A stretch of DNA of 64,000 bases from contig OZ024728.1 in the NCBI GenBank assembly GCA_964016875.1, positions 27,389,328 to 27,453,327 of the forward strand, read 5' to 3'. Position 1 is the first letter of the stretch, and each line of letters begins with the position of its first letter. Below the pieces are notes generated by a model that made no database searches, was not told where the DNA came from, and was given only the letters and a program-made list of their open reading frames with translations. Both the position numbers and the translations under genes were made by a program. This stretch comes from Fallopia convolvulus (lineage: Eukaryota > Streptophyta > Magnoliopsida > Caryophyllales > Polygonaceae). Below are positions 33,850 to 47,001 of this stretch, piece after piece.

Positions 33850-35780
33850 TGTTGATTTTTAGGGTATGTTAAACGTAAAAGAATTTGCATAAACAAGTTA
33901 AAGTGAAAGTCGATCCTTGTACAACAAGGCGGTTTGAGTAGACCTCGAAAGGTAATCTCATGAGTAGACCCCAAGGGTAGTCTCGTTGGGTGTAGACCAC
34001 AAGGGTAATCACCATCGACCCACTTAAAACATTTTATAAGTTGTCTTGGATAAAGGCTACGAGTCACTCGATGACATCAAGCTTTCCTTCAACGAATATT
34101 ACCCCTATTCCATGCCAAAGGATACCGCAATATTGTTGCGAGATAAAACGTACCATACGCACAATAGACATGTTGGCAAGACATATCTATCAAGATTAAG
34201 TGTACCTTATTCGAGTCCCACGACTCCTCTTCATTCTTCACTTGAACGAAGTCGTTTTCCCATGACGTTTGTGGTTCTTCCTTCACTTGGATGAACTCCT
34301 CATGCCACGCCACTTGAGGTTCCTCCCTCACTTGCACTCGTGAAGATCGATCCATGATACACACTCGTGTTTGTATTCACTCGTGAAAACCTCACTTAAA
34401 TAAACTCTAGTCTCTTTCGACTATCAAGTGTAAAACCACCGATTTTATGACTTTGTTGTGTCTACTTCCGTGTGTTCTAACATGTCATCAAATGGACGAC
34501 AATCACCCCTATTTATGGGTGTTCATGGCTGTCCAATAACCTCCGAAAAAGAAGTTACAAAATCGGTTACATAAAAGAGAGGCCAAGAGTAAAAGTAGGA
34601 GAAGTTGTAACCAACTCTCCTTATCCATTTTTCTCTTTACTTGTCATCATGGGAGGCGTCCAAGCCCAACCCAAAATGGAGCCTATTGTCGTCCAAAATC
34701 CAGCCTAAAAAGGCCCATGAAATTGGTCCAAAACACCTTAGAAAATCCAATCCAAAAGCCCAAAAGAAAGGCCCAAAATGCCAAAGCATATGGCCCATTC
34801 TCATGTGCATGCTTGCAGCCCATCCAGCCATCACGCACATCCCATGGGCTGGCGCACCATGGCCCATAGCTAGCTAGCATAGCTAGGTACCTAGCTAGGT
34901 CACTTACCTAGTGTAGCTTGCCCTCAGCTAGTTGAGCTAGCATCCATCTAGTTGAGCTGGCTTGAGCTGCGTTTTACTCGTTGAGCTGACTTACAAGCTA
35001 CTTAAGCTAACTTGAGCTAGTTTGAGCTTCCATGAGATAAACCTTAACTACATGAGCTTCTTACCAAGCTTGTACTTTGAGTCAAGAGCTGAATTAAGCT
35101 TCTAGAGCTAACTCTAAGCTAGTTTGAAGCTTCAATACTCCTTTCTAGCATACAAAACCATGTGCCAAGCTATTCTCAAGCTTTGATCCTTGCTTAAAGC
35201 ATCCACCAAGCTTTAGAGAAGCTTCCTAACATTTATTAGATTATGCACAAAGCTATAAGACTCTTATACTTTACTCAAAATCACATCTTAGCTCAATAGC
35301 AACCACTCGACGCCTTGTGCCTAAGCCCTAGGCGCGCCGCAAGCTCCATGCACACACCCTAGGCATGCCGCTAGCATCATGCAACCATGAACATGCCATA
35401 TCAACGGCATAGGCGCGCCCCAACTAGCCACGAGCATTCTTCATGAGCAAGCATCGGTGTGACTCGCCCTTGCATCGTGCCAAAGATGAGCAAGCGCGTG
35501 CCTTGTGCACCGGCGCGTCTCCGCCGAGTGTCGGTGCCTCGTGCCGCTACCGAGTGCCGACGTCACTTAGGCATGCCCTCATCTTGTGTCGTTGCACACG
35601 AGGTTTCGTGCCTCGGTTCCTGTGTGCATCTCTTGGATTTCTTTTCTTTCTTACAACTACTTCTCTTTATCATATCATGGCAAGTCACATTTGTCAATTT
35701 CCTCAATCGACATTTCCTTGTGACTTCTTTACCTCAACATGCTTACAAGGGGATTGATGACTTTTCACAAATCACAAACA
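33850..35780 (-). repeat. Family D LTR, minus orientation (copy A, 3' LTR)
   Basis: 1931 bp on the plus strand from TGTTGATTTTTAGGG to ATCACAAACA. The adjoining CCTCCCCCATTTGAG (35782-35796) is the complement of the polypurine tract, which marks this copy as the 3' LTR of the minus-strand element. An AGCT-word array lies at 34870-35280. Confidence 0.9.
34206..34355 (-). CDS. Family D LTR exon: KEEP-repeat peptide (copy A)
   Basis: ATG at 34355 opens exactly 50 codons to SNK, then a donor-position GTACAC (weaker than GTATGT). Three tandem 15-residue units are VQVREEPQVAWHEEF, IQVKEEPQTSWENDF and VQVKNEEESWDSNK. Length and phase are the same as in the solo LTR at 55302-55451, although many third positions and several residues differ. 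This suggests the reading frame was once under constraint. No homologue is known to me. The peptide is acidic with repeated hydrophobic-K-x-E motifs. Confidence 0.5.
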
Positions 35781-38700
35781 TACCTCCCCCATTTGAGCAA
35801 TGTCATCAAAACTCGAAAACTTTTCAAACTCTATATCATAGAAGTAAATGTCCCAAGGATTCAATTTACAACTTGTAGATATCGACATTGTGCACTAAAG
35901 AATCATGGTGTTCTAAGAATTGAACCACATCAACTTGTCTAAGTACATCAAGCGATAGTACGATGTGAGTTAACCTTATTGTTTAATCTTTGAACTTGAC
36001 GCTTTTAAAGGCTTTTACGTCCCATATCCATTCACATATGCTTTTAGGCGAGTAGTCCTAGAACTCCCTTGGAAGAAGCCTTATACTTCCACATATACAT
36101 AGTTAAGACTTCTAACGTGCTCCTACCAAGGCACTTTCCAAAGTCTCATTAACGAAACAATATTTCAAAACTTCCCTTTTTTATGTAGGCTAGAGCATCT
36201 CCTTTGATGGGCCTTTTTATGCTCTCCAACCATATGTCCTTGGCTTACCACATTGAATTCAATCCTACACCTTTCGGTAATTGGGAATTGGGCGTCCAAG
36301 TCATAGATTGATTACTAGGATTTTCACCCATCCCTCAAGTTAGTTTTAACACCAAAGCTTATGCCAAACCTCTCGGTATGAGAGTTCAATAATTTTATTG
36401 CGTGTTTAACAAAAACTCAACCGAGTTGACTCTAAATATGAATTATTCCTTTAAAATAATGTCCACTCATACTTAAATGTCAAATTCCGACCCAAAGTCG
36501 AAACATATGCAAGATTGCCTCTCGAGTCTTTCTTAAGAATGTGCACCCATCACCCTAATAGGAATTCATGACCAATCATCGACTAAAGGTCATCCTTAGT
36601 TAGGTGATCCAACTTGCATTTAAACTTTCCAACATAGAAAGTATTTCCACACATCCAATGCCTTAAGCATCTTAAACATCATATCTTTGACAAATGGCCA
36701 TGTCAAGATATCAACACCTTATTAATTGAGCGTCCTCAAGCCATGACACACATAATTTATACATGTGCATCAATTGATCCATAGGTGTTTTAAAACATGT
36801 GTTTTATCATGGAATTTCAATTCCCTGTCCAATGTATTCCAAACCTAGACGAAGATTTAGAGAATCTAATTCACCTTCATCTCTTCACATTGGCATCTTC
36901 ATAACTACATCAATGAAGAACTCCATAGACAAGACCCTTTCCATCTCATCCATGCCATTTGGTTTCTACCAAATCAGCCATGTCACTTCCATATAGACTC
37001 ATTAAACACTCCTTAACCAGAGTGATTAAACTTGTTATATGCTTTCATGCTATAAGCATATAGAGTCTTTAGAAAGACTTCCAAATGACATTCCTTTGCT
37101 TTTGGCCATTCAACATAAAGTATTCCACTTCATGTACCACTTTCATCCTAACCACCAATTTATTGGGAGTTTTCATAGGATCATCATCCATATGATAATA
37201 TGTGATGATTCAATTCTTTCTTTTCTTAGAAATCATTTATCAAATAAAACTTGAAGAATTACGCTCATAAGACAATCATGCCATTATATTTCCCTTAGTC
37301 CTTTCAATGATCAACTTAATCATAAGACTAATATACCAAAGTTGTCAATATTAAGCCTTCATGGCGTATTGACACTTTTCTTGGATCCGAAGATTGATCA
37401 AACGTCCTCTTAGGTCTTTTCTAAACCATTACTTGTTAATTTGAAAGTTCTAAAAACAGCCTTTTAAAATTTCTCAAACAAGTTCAATTCATCCAAACCA
37501 ATGGCATTCAACATGAGCCACCCCAATTAACCATATGGGGCATGTGATAATCCAAGTTCTTAAACTCAATCACATCCTTTAACATTTCCAAAACTAGGAA
37601 AACATTTCATGACTTCAAGTATGATTTCATTGATTTAACTAATCAATTATAAGTGCCCTTTGTGGGCGCACCCTCGACCCATCAAATCGCGTCACGACGC
37701 TCATGCGTCGAGTAATCACTTTAGACAGGCTCGAGATGATCAATCTCGGTGCGCCTTGCATTGCCCATTGCCATGCCACGAGACTCGTCAAGCGCCGACG
37801 CCCCGAGTGTCATGCTCTCAAGGAGCATCGTCTTATTTGGTATAAGCGTGCCCTCGATTTATCACAAACCAGCCACGCCAAGCACCAAGCATTGAGTCTC
37901 GGCGCGCCTAGGCATGTGCGATCCCATGGTCATGCCAAGGCATTGGCCTTGCACACTCTCGACTCGATCCTTGTGCGGGGAAACCGCATGCCTAACGCCT
38001 AGTGCCATAAAGGATCGATGCCATATCCCATCAAGGACATGCAGGCGGTGCTCCATTGGCGTTGCAACCTCTAGTACCGTGAGCCACGGAGAGCGGTACC
38101 ATGGCTCGGTACTCCTCGGCGCACCTTAGCCTACAACTAAGGCATGTCTTAGTTTAATCCAAGACTTAATTTGCGCCGGCCTCCTTTTCCATGGCAATTC
38201 ATTTGACATTTCTAATGTCAATTCAAGGCATATCTCATGTCAACATTTATCCAAGTCGACATCAAACCATACTTCAATTTTAAAACAAGTCATTATCTTT
38301 TGAGGACTTAAGCACATGACAAGACCGATCAAACCAAGACCGACTCTAGTCATGCCAAAGTGTCAAAGCCTATGCACTTCACACTTCCAACCCTTGTCAA
38401 ACTTTTGTTCGACTAAGCCATAAGAGATCTCACTCTCATGTACTCATTGGTCAATGTAGAGATGCAAAAAATCTTAATTTAAACCAATTAAGACTTTCAT
38501 ATTTCCTTTTTCATAAGAGGCATGAAATTTATGAAATCACAAAGTGAACTTCCACATGCACCTTATCAAAGAGACTCTCACCATCTCTTTTATGTGTTCT
38601 TTAGTGTATTCATGGCCAACAAGTGTTCACCCTCTCACGTGGGGGGCAATCCAGTAGACCCTTACATTAGTAGACCCGAAGGTAGTCTAATTACTCTAGT

Positions 38701-39607
38701 AGATCTTTAAGTAGTCTAGAGCATGAGTCGTCCCAATCAAAGAATGGTCGACTCAAGGGTAATCTGATTAGGATCATCCAAAGAGAATGAAACATAGAAT
38801 CAACTTTTCAAAAGTTGATCTTTAAGAATTAGACATAGTCCTCTTCTTGCACACAAGTCGTTAAGATCATTCATTTAATCAAACCATTGTTTATTATTCA
38901 ACCATAAACATTTCATGATCGTTTTACTTGATCAACAACACACTAATACCCTTTATTCAAGGTATAGAAACACACATAAATCAAAAGCACACAAACTATG
39001 CTAAACACACACATTTACGTGTACAAAGGAAACATTACAATGCATACATTCAATCACAGCGCCTTACGCCACACAAGAGGCAATAAACCGGCCTTATAGG
39101 CCTTCGATCCCCATAGACCTTTTGCCAATAGGTGCCACCCACAGCGGCTCCTCCATCCCCCAAGGGCTCGGCCCTAGGGACGCCACTCCTTGGCTTGGCA
39201 CGTGAGTGCTTAGCCTTCGACCTTGTGCAAAGCTTGAACCTCGAGTACCCTTGCCTTCCCCCATGTCCATGACTAGGACCACGAGCCTCCATTACCTTGG
39301 ACATTTGAGGCGCAAGAACCTCATCTTCCTTAGCATTTTCGAGATCGGGTTCAATCCTCACATTAGTGATGAACCAATCCTAAAAGGTCATGCTTCGATT
39401 GTACTCATCAGGCCACTCGTCAAAGTCTTGGAGCCCGCCATGATCCACTTCGATCGGCCTTATGGGACTAGGAGGTTCGATTTTGACTTCCCTAAAGTAA
39501 GAGGTTACATCATCAATCGTTTTATCCCCTCGTTTAGCCAAATCCTCAAATATAACAAAACAAAACAACAATGCAAACATAAACATAAACAAATATTCGT
39601 TGAAGAT
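35781..39607 (-). mobile_element. Internal region of family D element, minus orientation
   Basis: It lies between LTR copies A and B. No gag or pol domain is recognised anywhere in 3.8 kb, so the element is non-autonomous. At its 5' (right) end is the second exon of the putative KEEP gene; at its 3' (left) end is the purine tract. A GC-rich block (37660-38160) has GGCGCGCC words and an AGTAGACC/GGTAGTCT word cluster lies at 38640-38770. The two-LTR unit 33850-41540 has no matching target-site duplication. Confidence 0.8.
39050..39544 (-). pseudogene. Putative second exon of the family D KEEP gene
   Basis: After a possible acceptor (TTTGAG|GAT, exon from 39544), the frame reads DLAKRGDKTIDDVTSYF, REVKIEPP and DEYNRSMTF. 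It meets a TAG at 39382-39380, then stays open in the same frame to 39050 (NVRIEPDLENAKEDEV, then a basic GRQGYSRFKLCTRSKAKHSR stretch and VYCLLCGVRRCD). It is in phase 0 with the LTR exon, so splicing would fuse them. VKIEP and VRIEP echo the exon 1 repeats. The single stop marks this copy as defective. No family is recognised; the function is unknown. Confidence 0.45.
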
Positions 39608-41540
39608 TGTTGATTTTTAGGGTATGTTAAACGTAAAAGCATTTGCATAAACAAGTTGAAGTGAAAGTCGATCCTTGTACAACCAGGCGGTTTGAGTAGA
39701 CCTCGAAAGGTAATCTCATGAGTAGACCCCGAAGGGTAGTCTCGTTGGGTGTAGACCACAAGGGTAATCACCATCAACCCACTTAAAACATTTTATAAGT
39801 TGTCTTGGATAAGGGCTACGAGTCACTCGATGAGATCAAGCTTTCCTTTAACGAATATTGCCCCTATTCCATGCCAAGGGATACCGCAATATTTTTGCGA
39901 GATAAAACGTACCATACGCACAGTAGACATGTTGGCAAGACATATCTATCAAGATTAAGCGTACCTTATTCGAGTCCCACGACTCCTCTTCATTCTTCCC
40001 TTGAACAAAGTCGTTTTCCCATGACGTTTGTGGTTCTTCCTTCACTTGGATGAACTCCCCATGCCACGCCACTTGAGGTTCCTCCTTCACTTGCACTCGT
40101 GAAGATCGATCCAAGATACACACACTCGTGTTTGTATTCACTCGTTAAAACCTCACTTAAACAAACTCTAGTCTCTTTCGACTATCAAGTGTAAAACCAC
40201 TGATTTTATGACTTTGTTGTGTCTACTTCCATGTGTTCTAACATGTCATCAAATGGACGACAATCACCCCTATTTATAGGTGTCCATGGCTGTCCAATAA
40301 CCGCCAAATAGAAGTTACAAAATCGGTTACATAAAAGAGAGGCCAAGAGTAAAAGTAGGAGAAGTTGTAACCAACTCTCCTTATCCTTTTTTCTCTTTCC
40401 TTGTCATCATGGGAGGCATCCAAGCCCAGCCCAAAATGGAGCCTACTTCCGTCCAAAATCCAGCCCAAAAAGGCCCATGAAATTGGTCCAAAACTCCTTA
40501 TAAAATCCAATCCAAAAGCCCCAAAGAAAGGCCCAAAATGGCAAAGCATATGGCCCATTCTCATGTCCATGCTTGCGGCCCATCCAGCCCACACGCACGC
40601 CCCATGGGCCGGCCCACCATGGCCCATAGATAGCTAGCATAGCTAGGTACCTAGCTAGGTCACTTACCTAGTGTAGCTGGCCCTCACCTAGTTGAGCTAG
40701 CATCCAGCTAGTTGAGCTTGCTAGAGCTGCGTTTTAACTCGTTGAGCTGACTTACAAGCTACTTGAGCTAACTTGAGCTAGTTTGAGCTTCCATGAGCTA
40801 AACCCTAGCTACATGAGCTTCTTACCAAGCTTGTAATTTGAGTCAAGAGCTGAATTAAGCTTCTAGAGCTAACTCTAAGCTAGTTTGAAGCTTCAATACT
40901 CCTTTCTAGCATACAGACCATGTGCCAAGCTATTCTCAAGCTTTGATCCTTGCTTAAAGAATGCACTAAACTTTAGAGAAGCTTCCTAATAGTTATTAGA
41001 TTACGCACAAAGCTATTAGACTATTATACTTTACTCAAAATCACATCTTAACTCAATAGCAACCACTCGACGCCTTGTGCCTAAGTCCTAGATGCACCGC
41101 ACGCTCCATGCACACACCCTAGGCACGCCGCTAGCATCATGCAACCATGAACATGCCGTATCAACGGCATAGGCGCGGACCAACTAGCCACGCACATTCT
41201 TCACGATCAAGCATCGGCATGACTCGCCCTTGCACCGTGCCAAAGCTGAGAACGCGCGCGCCTTGTGCACCGGCGTGTCTCCGCCGAGTGTCGATGCCTC
41301 GTGCCGCTACCGAGTGCCGACGCCACTTAGGCTCGTCCTCGTCTTGTGCCATTGCACACGAGGTTTCGTGCCTCGGTGCCGGTGTGCATCTCTTGGATTT
41401 CTTTTCTTTCTTATGAATACTTCTCTTTATCATATCACGGCAACTCACATTTGTCAATTTCCTAAATCGAAATTCCCTTGTGACTTCTTTATCTCAACAT
41501 GCTTATAATGGGATGGATGACTTTTCACAAATCACCAACA
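39608..41540 (-). repeat. Family D LTR, minus orientation (copy B)
   Basis: 1933 bp from TGTTGATTTTTAGGG to ATCACCAACA, closely matching copy A. In element direction it is followed by the internal region starting ATCTTCAACGAATATT (39607 downward) and is preceded by a second purine tract (41541-41555). It therefore sits between two internal regions. Minus-strand TATAAATA is at about 40270-40277. Confidence 0.9.
39965..40114 (-). pseudogene. Family D LTR exon, start codon lost (copy B)
   Basis: The 50-codon frame and the three repeats (VQVKEEPQVAWHGEF, IQVKEEPQTSWENDF, VQGKNEEESWDSNK) are kept. However, the ATG at 40114 has become TTG and the donor reads GTACGC. Comparison with copy A shows recent loss of the start. 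Confidence 0.55.
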
Positions 41541-43893
41541 TTCCTCCCCCATTTGAGCAATGTCATCAAAACTCGAAAAAGTTTCAAACTCTATATCATA
41601 GAAGTAAATGTCCCAAGGATTGAATTTACAACTTGTAGCTATCGACATTGTACACTAAAGAATCATGGTGTTCTAAGAATCAAACCACATCAAATTGTCT
41701 AAGTACTGATGGTGCGCAAAATAGCGGAATAAGAGGTGGGATCGGGGTATGAGGAATAAACGAGGTTCGGCGGGGTTCCCGAGGCTAAGCTTTAGGGCCA
41801 TTGTAGTACCCCTCCTAAAAACGACAAATCCACGCCCTTGCGAGGCCTCAAGACCTCGGTCACGAGGTCTAAACCTCATTGTCCAAAAGCTAACATACTC
41901 GCCCCATTCAGCCACTTAGCGACCACCGTCTCCTTAACCAATGAACAACTGCCTCGCTCTCAACCAATCAAAGAGCCTAATCTCGAGCATCCTACATCAA
42001 GAAAACATCAAAACCCAATTCCTCAAACCTCTATAAATAGAGGAGAACCTCGTAGGTGCAGGGGGTCGAAAACATCTTGAACTCAAGAACTATCTTGCTC
42101 GTTGAAGATCGTCGTGTTGAAACATCGTCAAAAACCACGCTACAGACAAGTGAAGGTCGACAAAAAGACTTCAAGTCACCTAAAGAATCACCGCCTCAGT
42201 CAAAGACCTCGCTATATCACCTCGCAGGTCACAACCACCGTATGCTAAATCGACTCCTCGACCTCGCTGCAAGAGCTTAATACATCGCCTGTGGGTGGTA
42301 GAACCTCGTTGCAGCGAGGAGATCTCGAACCTTGTTAGATCGAGATCTGGAAACCTCTAAGAGAGATCTAGGGCATAATCTTACCGATTGTAATCTCGTT
42401 AATTGTAACCTCGCAATCTCTAATCTCGTATCAACGGCATAAATAAAAAAGCAAGTGTTTGCATAGTCGAATAAAAGTAATCTCATTTCTTGTCTTCTAG
42501 CACTGTTTTATTTCGGGTTTCATCAAGTACATCAAGCGATAGTACGACATGAGTTAACCTTACTGTTTAATCTTTGAACTTGATGCTTTTAAAGGCTTTT
42601 ACGTCCCATATCCATTCACATATGCTTTTAGGCGAGTAGTCCTAGAACTCCCTTGGAAGAAGCCTTATACTTCCACATATGCATAGCTAAGACTTCTAAC
42701 GTGCTCCTACCAAGGCACTTTCCAAAGTCTCATTAATGAAACAAAGTTTCAAAACTTCCCTTTTTTATGTAGGCTAGAGCATCTCCTTTGATGGGACTTT
42801 TTATGCTCTCCAACCATATGTCCTTGGCTTACCACATTTAATTCAGCCCTACACCTTTTAGTAAGGGGGAATTGGGCGTCCAAGTCATAGATTGATTACT
42901 AGGATTTCCACCTATCCCTCGAGTTGGTTTTAACACCAAAGCTTATGCCAAACCTCTCGGTATGAGAGTTCAACAATTTTATTGCGTGTTTAACAAAAAC
43001 TCAACCGAGTTGACTCTAAATATGAATTATTCCTTTAGAATAATGTCCACTCATACTTAAATGTCAAATTCCGACCCAAAGTCGAAACATATGCAAGATT
43101 GCCTCTTGAGTCTTTCTCAAGAATGTGCACTCATCACCCTACTAGGAATTCATGACCAATCGTCGACTAAAGGTCTTCCTTAGTTAGGTGATCCAACTTG
43201 CATTTAAACTTTCCAACATAAAAAGTATTTCCACACATCCAATGCCTTAAGCATCTTAAACATCATATCTTTGACAAATGGCCATGTCAAGATATCAACA
43301 CCTTATCACTTGAGCGTCCTCAAGCCACGACACACATAATTTATACCTGTGTATCAATTGATCCATAGGTGTTCTAAAACATGTGCTTTTTCATGGAATT
43401 TCAATTCCCTTTCCAATGTATTCCAAACCTAGACGAAGATTTAGAGAATCTAATTCACCTTCATCTCTTCACATTGGCATCTTCATAATTACATCAATAA
43501 AGAACTCCATAGAAAAGACCATTTCTATCTCATCCATGCCATTTGGTTTCTACCAAATCAGCCATGTCACTTCCATATAGACTCATTAAACACTCCTTAA
43601 CCAGAGTGATTAAACTTACTATATTCTTTCATGCTATAAGCATATAGAGTCTTTAGAAAGACTGCCAAATGACATTCCTTTGCTTTTGGCCATTCAACAT
43701 AAAGTATTCCATTTCATATACCACTTTCATCCTAACCACCAATTTATTGGGAATTTTCATAGGATCATCATCCATATGACAATATGTGATGATTCAATTC
43801 TTTCTTTTCTTAGAAATCATTATCAAATAAAACTTGAAGAATTACGCTCATAAGACAATCAACTTATCACAAGTGTTCACTACACATGTTAAG
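41541..43893 (-). mobile_element. Second, partial family D internal region, minus orientation
   Basis: Apart from the solo LTR at 41707-42525, it matches 35781 to about 37290. It stops at 43894-43911, where the sequence flips to plus orientation. Its purine tract complement (CCTCCCCCATTTGAG) abuts LTR copy B. No gene is seen. Confidence 0.8.
41707..42525 (+). mobile_element. Solo LTR E, 819 bp, with AGTAC target-site duplication
   Basis: Begins TGATGG and ends TTTCATCA, flanked by AGTAC on both sides (41702-41706 and 42526-42530). The empty site is visible at 35936-35950 (GTCTAAGTACATCAAGC). TATAAATAG lies near 42031. The LTR is full of ACCTCG/CGAGGT words. Strand is taken from the TATA box. 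No internal region is present, so it is a solo LTR rather than a full element. Confidence 0.88.
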
Positions 43894-46800
43894 ATCAACT
43901 TATCACAAGTGATCTACTTTTGCAAAAGTTTGATATTTGGTTCATTCTCTTTTTGATGATCCTAAACAGATTACCCTTGAGTCGACCATTCTTTGATTGG
44001 GATGACTCATGCTCTAGACTACCTTCGGGTCTACAGAGTAATTAGACCACCTTCGGGTCTACTAATGTAAGGGTCTACTGGATTGCCCCCCACATGAGAG
44101 GGTTGACATATGATGGCCATGAATACACTAAAGAATACATAAAAGAGATGGTAAAAGTCACTTTGATAAGTTGCATATGGAAGATCAGTTGTGTGATTTC
44201 ATGAAAAACATGCTTATTATGGAAAAGGAATTTTGAATGTTCTTGATTTGTTTAAATTGAGATTTCTTGCATATATAGATTGAGCAATGAATCCATGAGA
44301 GTCTTATCGCTTGTGGCTTGGTTCAACAAAAGTTTGACAAGGGAAGAATGTGTCGAATGCAAAGGTTTTCAACATTTGGGCACATCTAGGGTCGGTCAAG
44401 GCATGACCGGTCTTGTCGTGCATGTATATCCATAAAGGTTAATGACTTGAAACTAAATGAAGTATGATTGGTTGTTGTCTGGCTTAGTGTCAAAAGGTAT
44501 GTGCCTTGAATTGACAAAACTAATGTCAAAAGCATTTCCATAGAAAGAGGCCGGCGCGTGACATGTCTTGGAACGAACCAAGACACGCCCTTTTATGGGC
44601 CAAGGCACGCCGTGGGAAGTGTCGATTTGAGGCACCACTCTTTGTGGCTCTCGGCGTTAGTGGTCGTGGCACATATAGGCGCACCACAAGCACGCCCGTG
44701 ACAAGGCCGGTGCATCGACCCTCTCGGCGCTAGGCGCTAGGAGTCGTCGCGCATGGGTCGAGTCGTGGGCGCACTTGGCAAGGCTTTGGCATGCCCAAAG
44801 CGCTACATATGCCTCGGCGCACCGTGTCTCGGTGCTCAGTGTTCGGCATGATTGGACTTACAACAAGGCATAGGCGCGCTCGTGCCGGAACTTGATGCAT
44901 CGCTCCTTTAGGAGTGTGGCACTCGGCGTCGCCGTTTCTTGGCAAGGTACACGGAACGGTTGTGCATAGGTCATCGCACTCTAAGGCTGGTCGTGACCAA
45001 GCCACCTCCATGTTTGGTGCTCGGCACTTGGCTTCGCTGCACTATTTGGCGGTTCATAGGCGCGCCTATAAGAGGCACTTAATTTTTTTTGTTCTATGAT
45101 CAATAGAATCATACTTAAGTCATCGTTTATTTCCTATTTTGAAAAGGAGATGTTAGAGTGATGTGATTGAGTTTAAAAACTTGGAATATCACATACCCCA
45201 TAAGATTCTTGGGGTGGCTCATGTTGTATGCCATTTGGTTGGATGGAAAAGAACTTGTTTTGAGAAATTTGAATGGTTGTTTATAGAGCTTTTATTTCCT
45301 TACAAGTAATGGTTTAAAAGAGACATGAGAGGATGTTTGATCCATCCTCGGATTCAAGGTAATAAAAGGGAAGTGTCGATGCGCCAAGAAGCTTTAATGT
45401 TGACAACTTTGATAACTTAGTTGTATGGTTAAGAGGACCATTGAAATGACTAAGGCATATATGATGGCATGTTTTGTGAAAGACAAATCTTAACATGTGT
45501 AGAAAACACTTGTGATAAGATGAATGTCTTGTGAGCATAATTCTTCAAGTTTCTTTAATAAAGACTTCTAGAAAAGGAAGAATTGTATCATCTCATATCT
45601 TTGCATGGATGATGATCCTATGGAATTCCCAAAATATTGGTGATTAAGATGAAAGTTATACATGAAGCAACAAAGCTTTATGTTAAATGGTCAAAAGGAG
45701 AAGAATATCTTTTGGGAAGTCCTTATAAGGACTATATATATGTGCTTATAGCATGAGGAAATATAGTAAGTTTAATAACTCGGGTTAAGGAGTTTTAAGT
45801 CTATATGCAAATGACATGGCGGATTTGATAGATACCAAATGAAATTGATGAAATGGAAAGAGCCTTGTCTATGAAGTTCTTCATTGATGAAATTATGAAG
45901 ATGCCAATTTGGAAGAGATGGAAAAGAATGAAAAATTCTATGTCTTCTTCGGTTTAAAGGTACATTGGAAAGGGAAAATAAATTCCATGATTTTACACAT
46001 GATTGAGACACCTATGGATCAAAAGATACACGGTTCTAGAGTGTGTCATAACTTGAGGACTTTCAACTGATAGAGAGTTGATGCCTTGACATGGCCATTG
46101 TCAAAGGTATGAGGATCAAAATACTTAAAGTTTTGTATGTGTGGAAATGCTTTCCAAATATTGGAAAGTTTAAGATGCAAGTTGGATCACCTAATTGTGG
46201 AAGACCGCTAGTCGACGAGTGGTCATGAATTCCTAATTTTGGTGATGGGAGCTCATTCTTGGGAATTCCCAAGAGGCAATCTTGCTGAATTCGACTTTGG
46301 AGTCGGAATTTGACATTTAGGTATGAGGGGATATTATTTTGAGAAATAATTCATACTTAGAGTCAACTCAGTTGAGTTTTGAAAAACACAATAAGGTTGT
46401 TGATTTCTCTACCGAAAGATTGAGCATAAGGACTTGTGTTAAATTCAACTTGAGGGATGGGGTTAAAATCCTAATGAACAATTTTATGACTTGGACGCCC
46501 AATTCCCCCTTACCGAAAGGTGTAGGGATGAATTCAATGTGGTAAGCCAAGGACATAAGGTTGGAGAGCATAATAGGCCCATCAAAGGAAATGATCTAGC
46601 CTACATAAAAAGGGGAAGTTTTGAAACTTTGTTTCATTAATGAAACTTTGGAAAGTGCCTTTGTAGGACTACAGTATAAGTTACTAAGCATATGTGGAAT
46701 TGTAAGGCTTCTTCCAAGGGAGTTTTAGGATTACTCGCCTAAAGCATATGTGAAAAGGATATGGGATGTAAAGCCTTTAAAAGCGTCAAGTTTAAAGAAT

Positions 46801-47001
46801 AAACGCTATGTAACTCATGTCGTACTATTGCTTGATGTACTTAGACAAGTTGAGTGGTTCAATTCTTAGAACACCACGGTTCTTTAGTGCACAATGTTGA
46901 TAGCTACAAGTTGTAAATTCAAATCCATGGGATATTAACTTCTATGATATAGAGTTTGGAAATTTTCAAGTCTTGATGACATTGCTCAAATGGGGAAGGA
47001 A
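43894..47001 (+). mobile_element. Family D internal region, plus orientation
   Basis: It is the reverse complement of sequence like that of 35781-38830 and ends with the purine tract CAAATGGGGAAGGAA just before an LTR at 47002. It meets the minus-oriented internal region at a duplicated 18-bp phrase, ATCAACTTATCACAAGTG (43858-43875 and 43894-43911). No gene is seen. Confidence 0.8.

Noticed and set aside
35443..35878. Plus-strand frames of 100-140 codons in family D LTR copy A
   Set aside because: They are antisense to the element and arise from the same GC-rich block; not conserved in phase in copy B.
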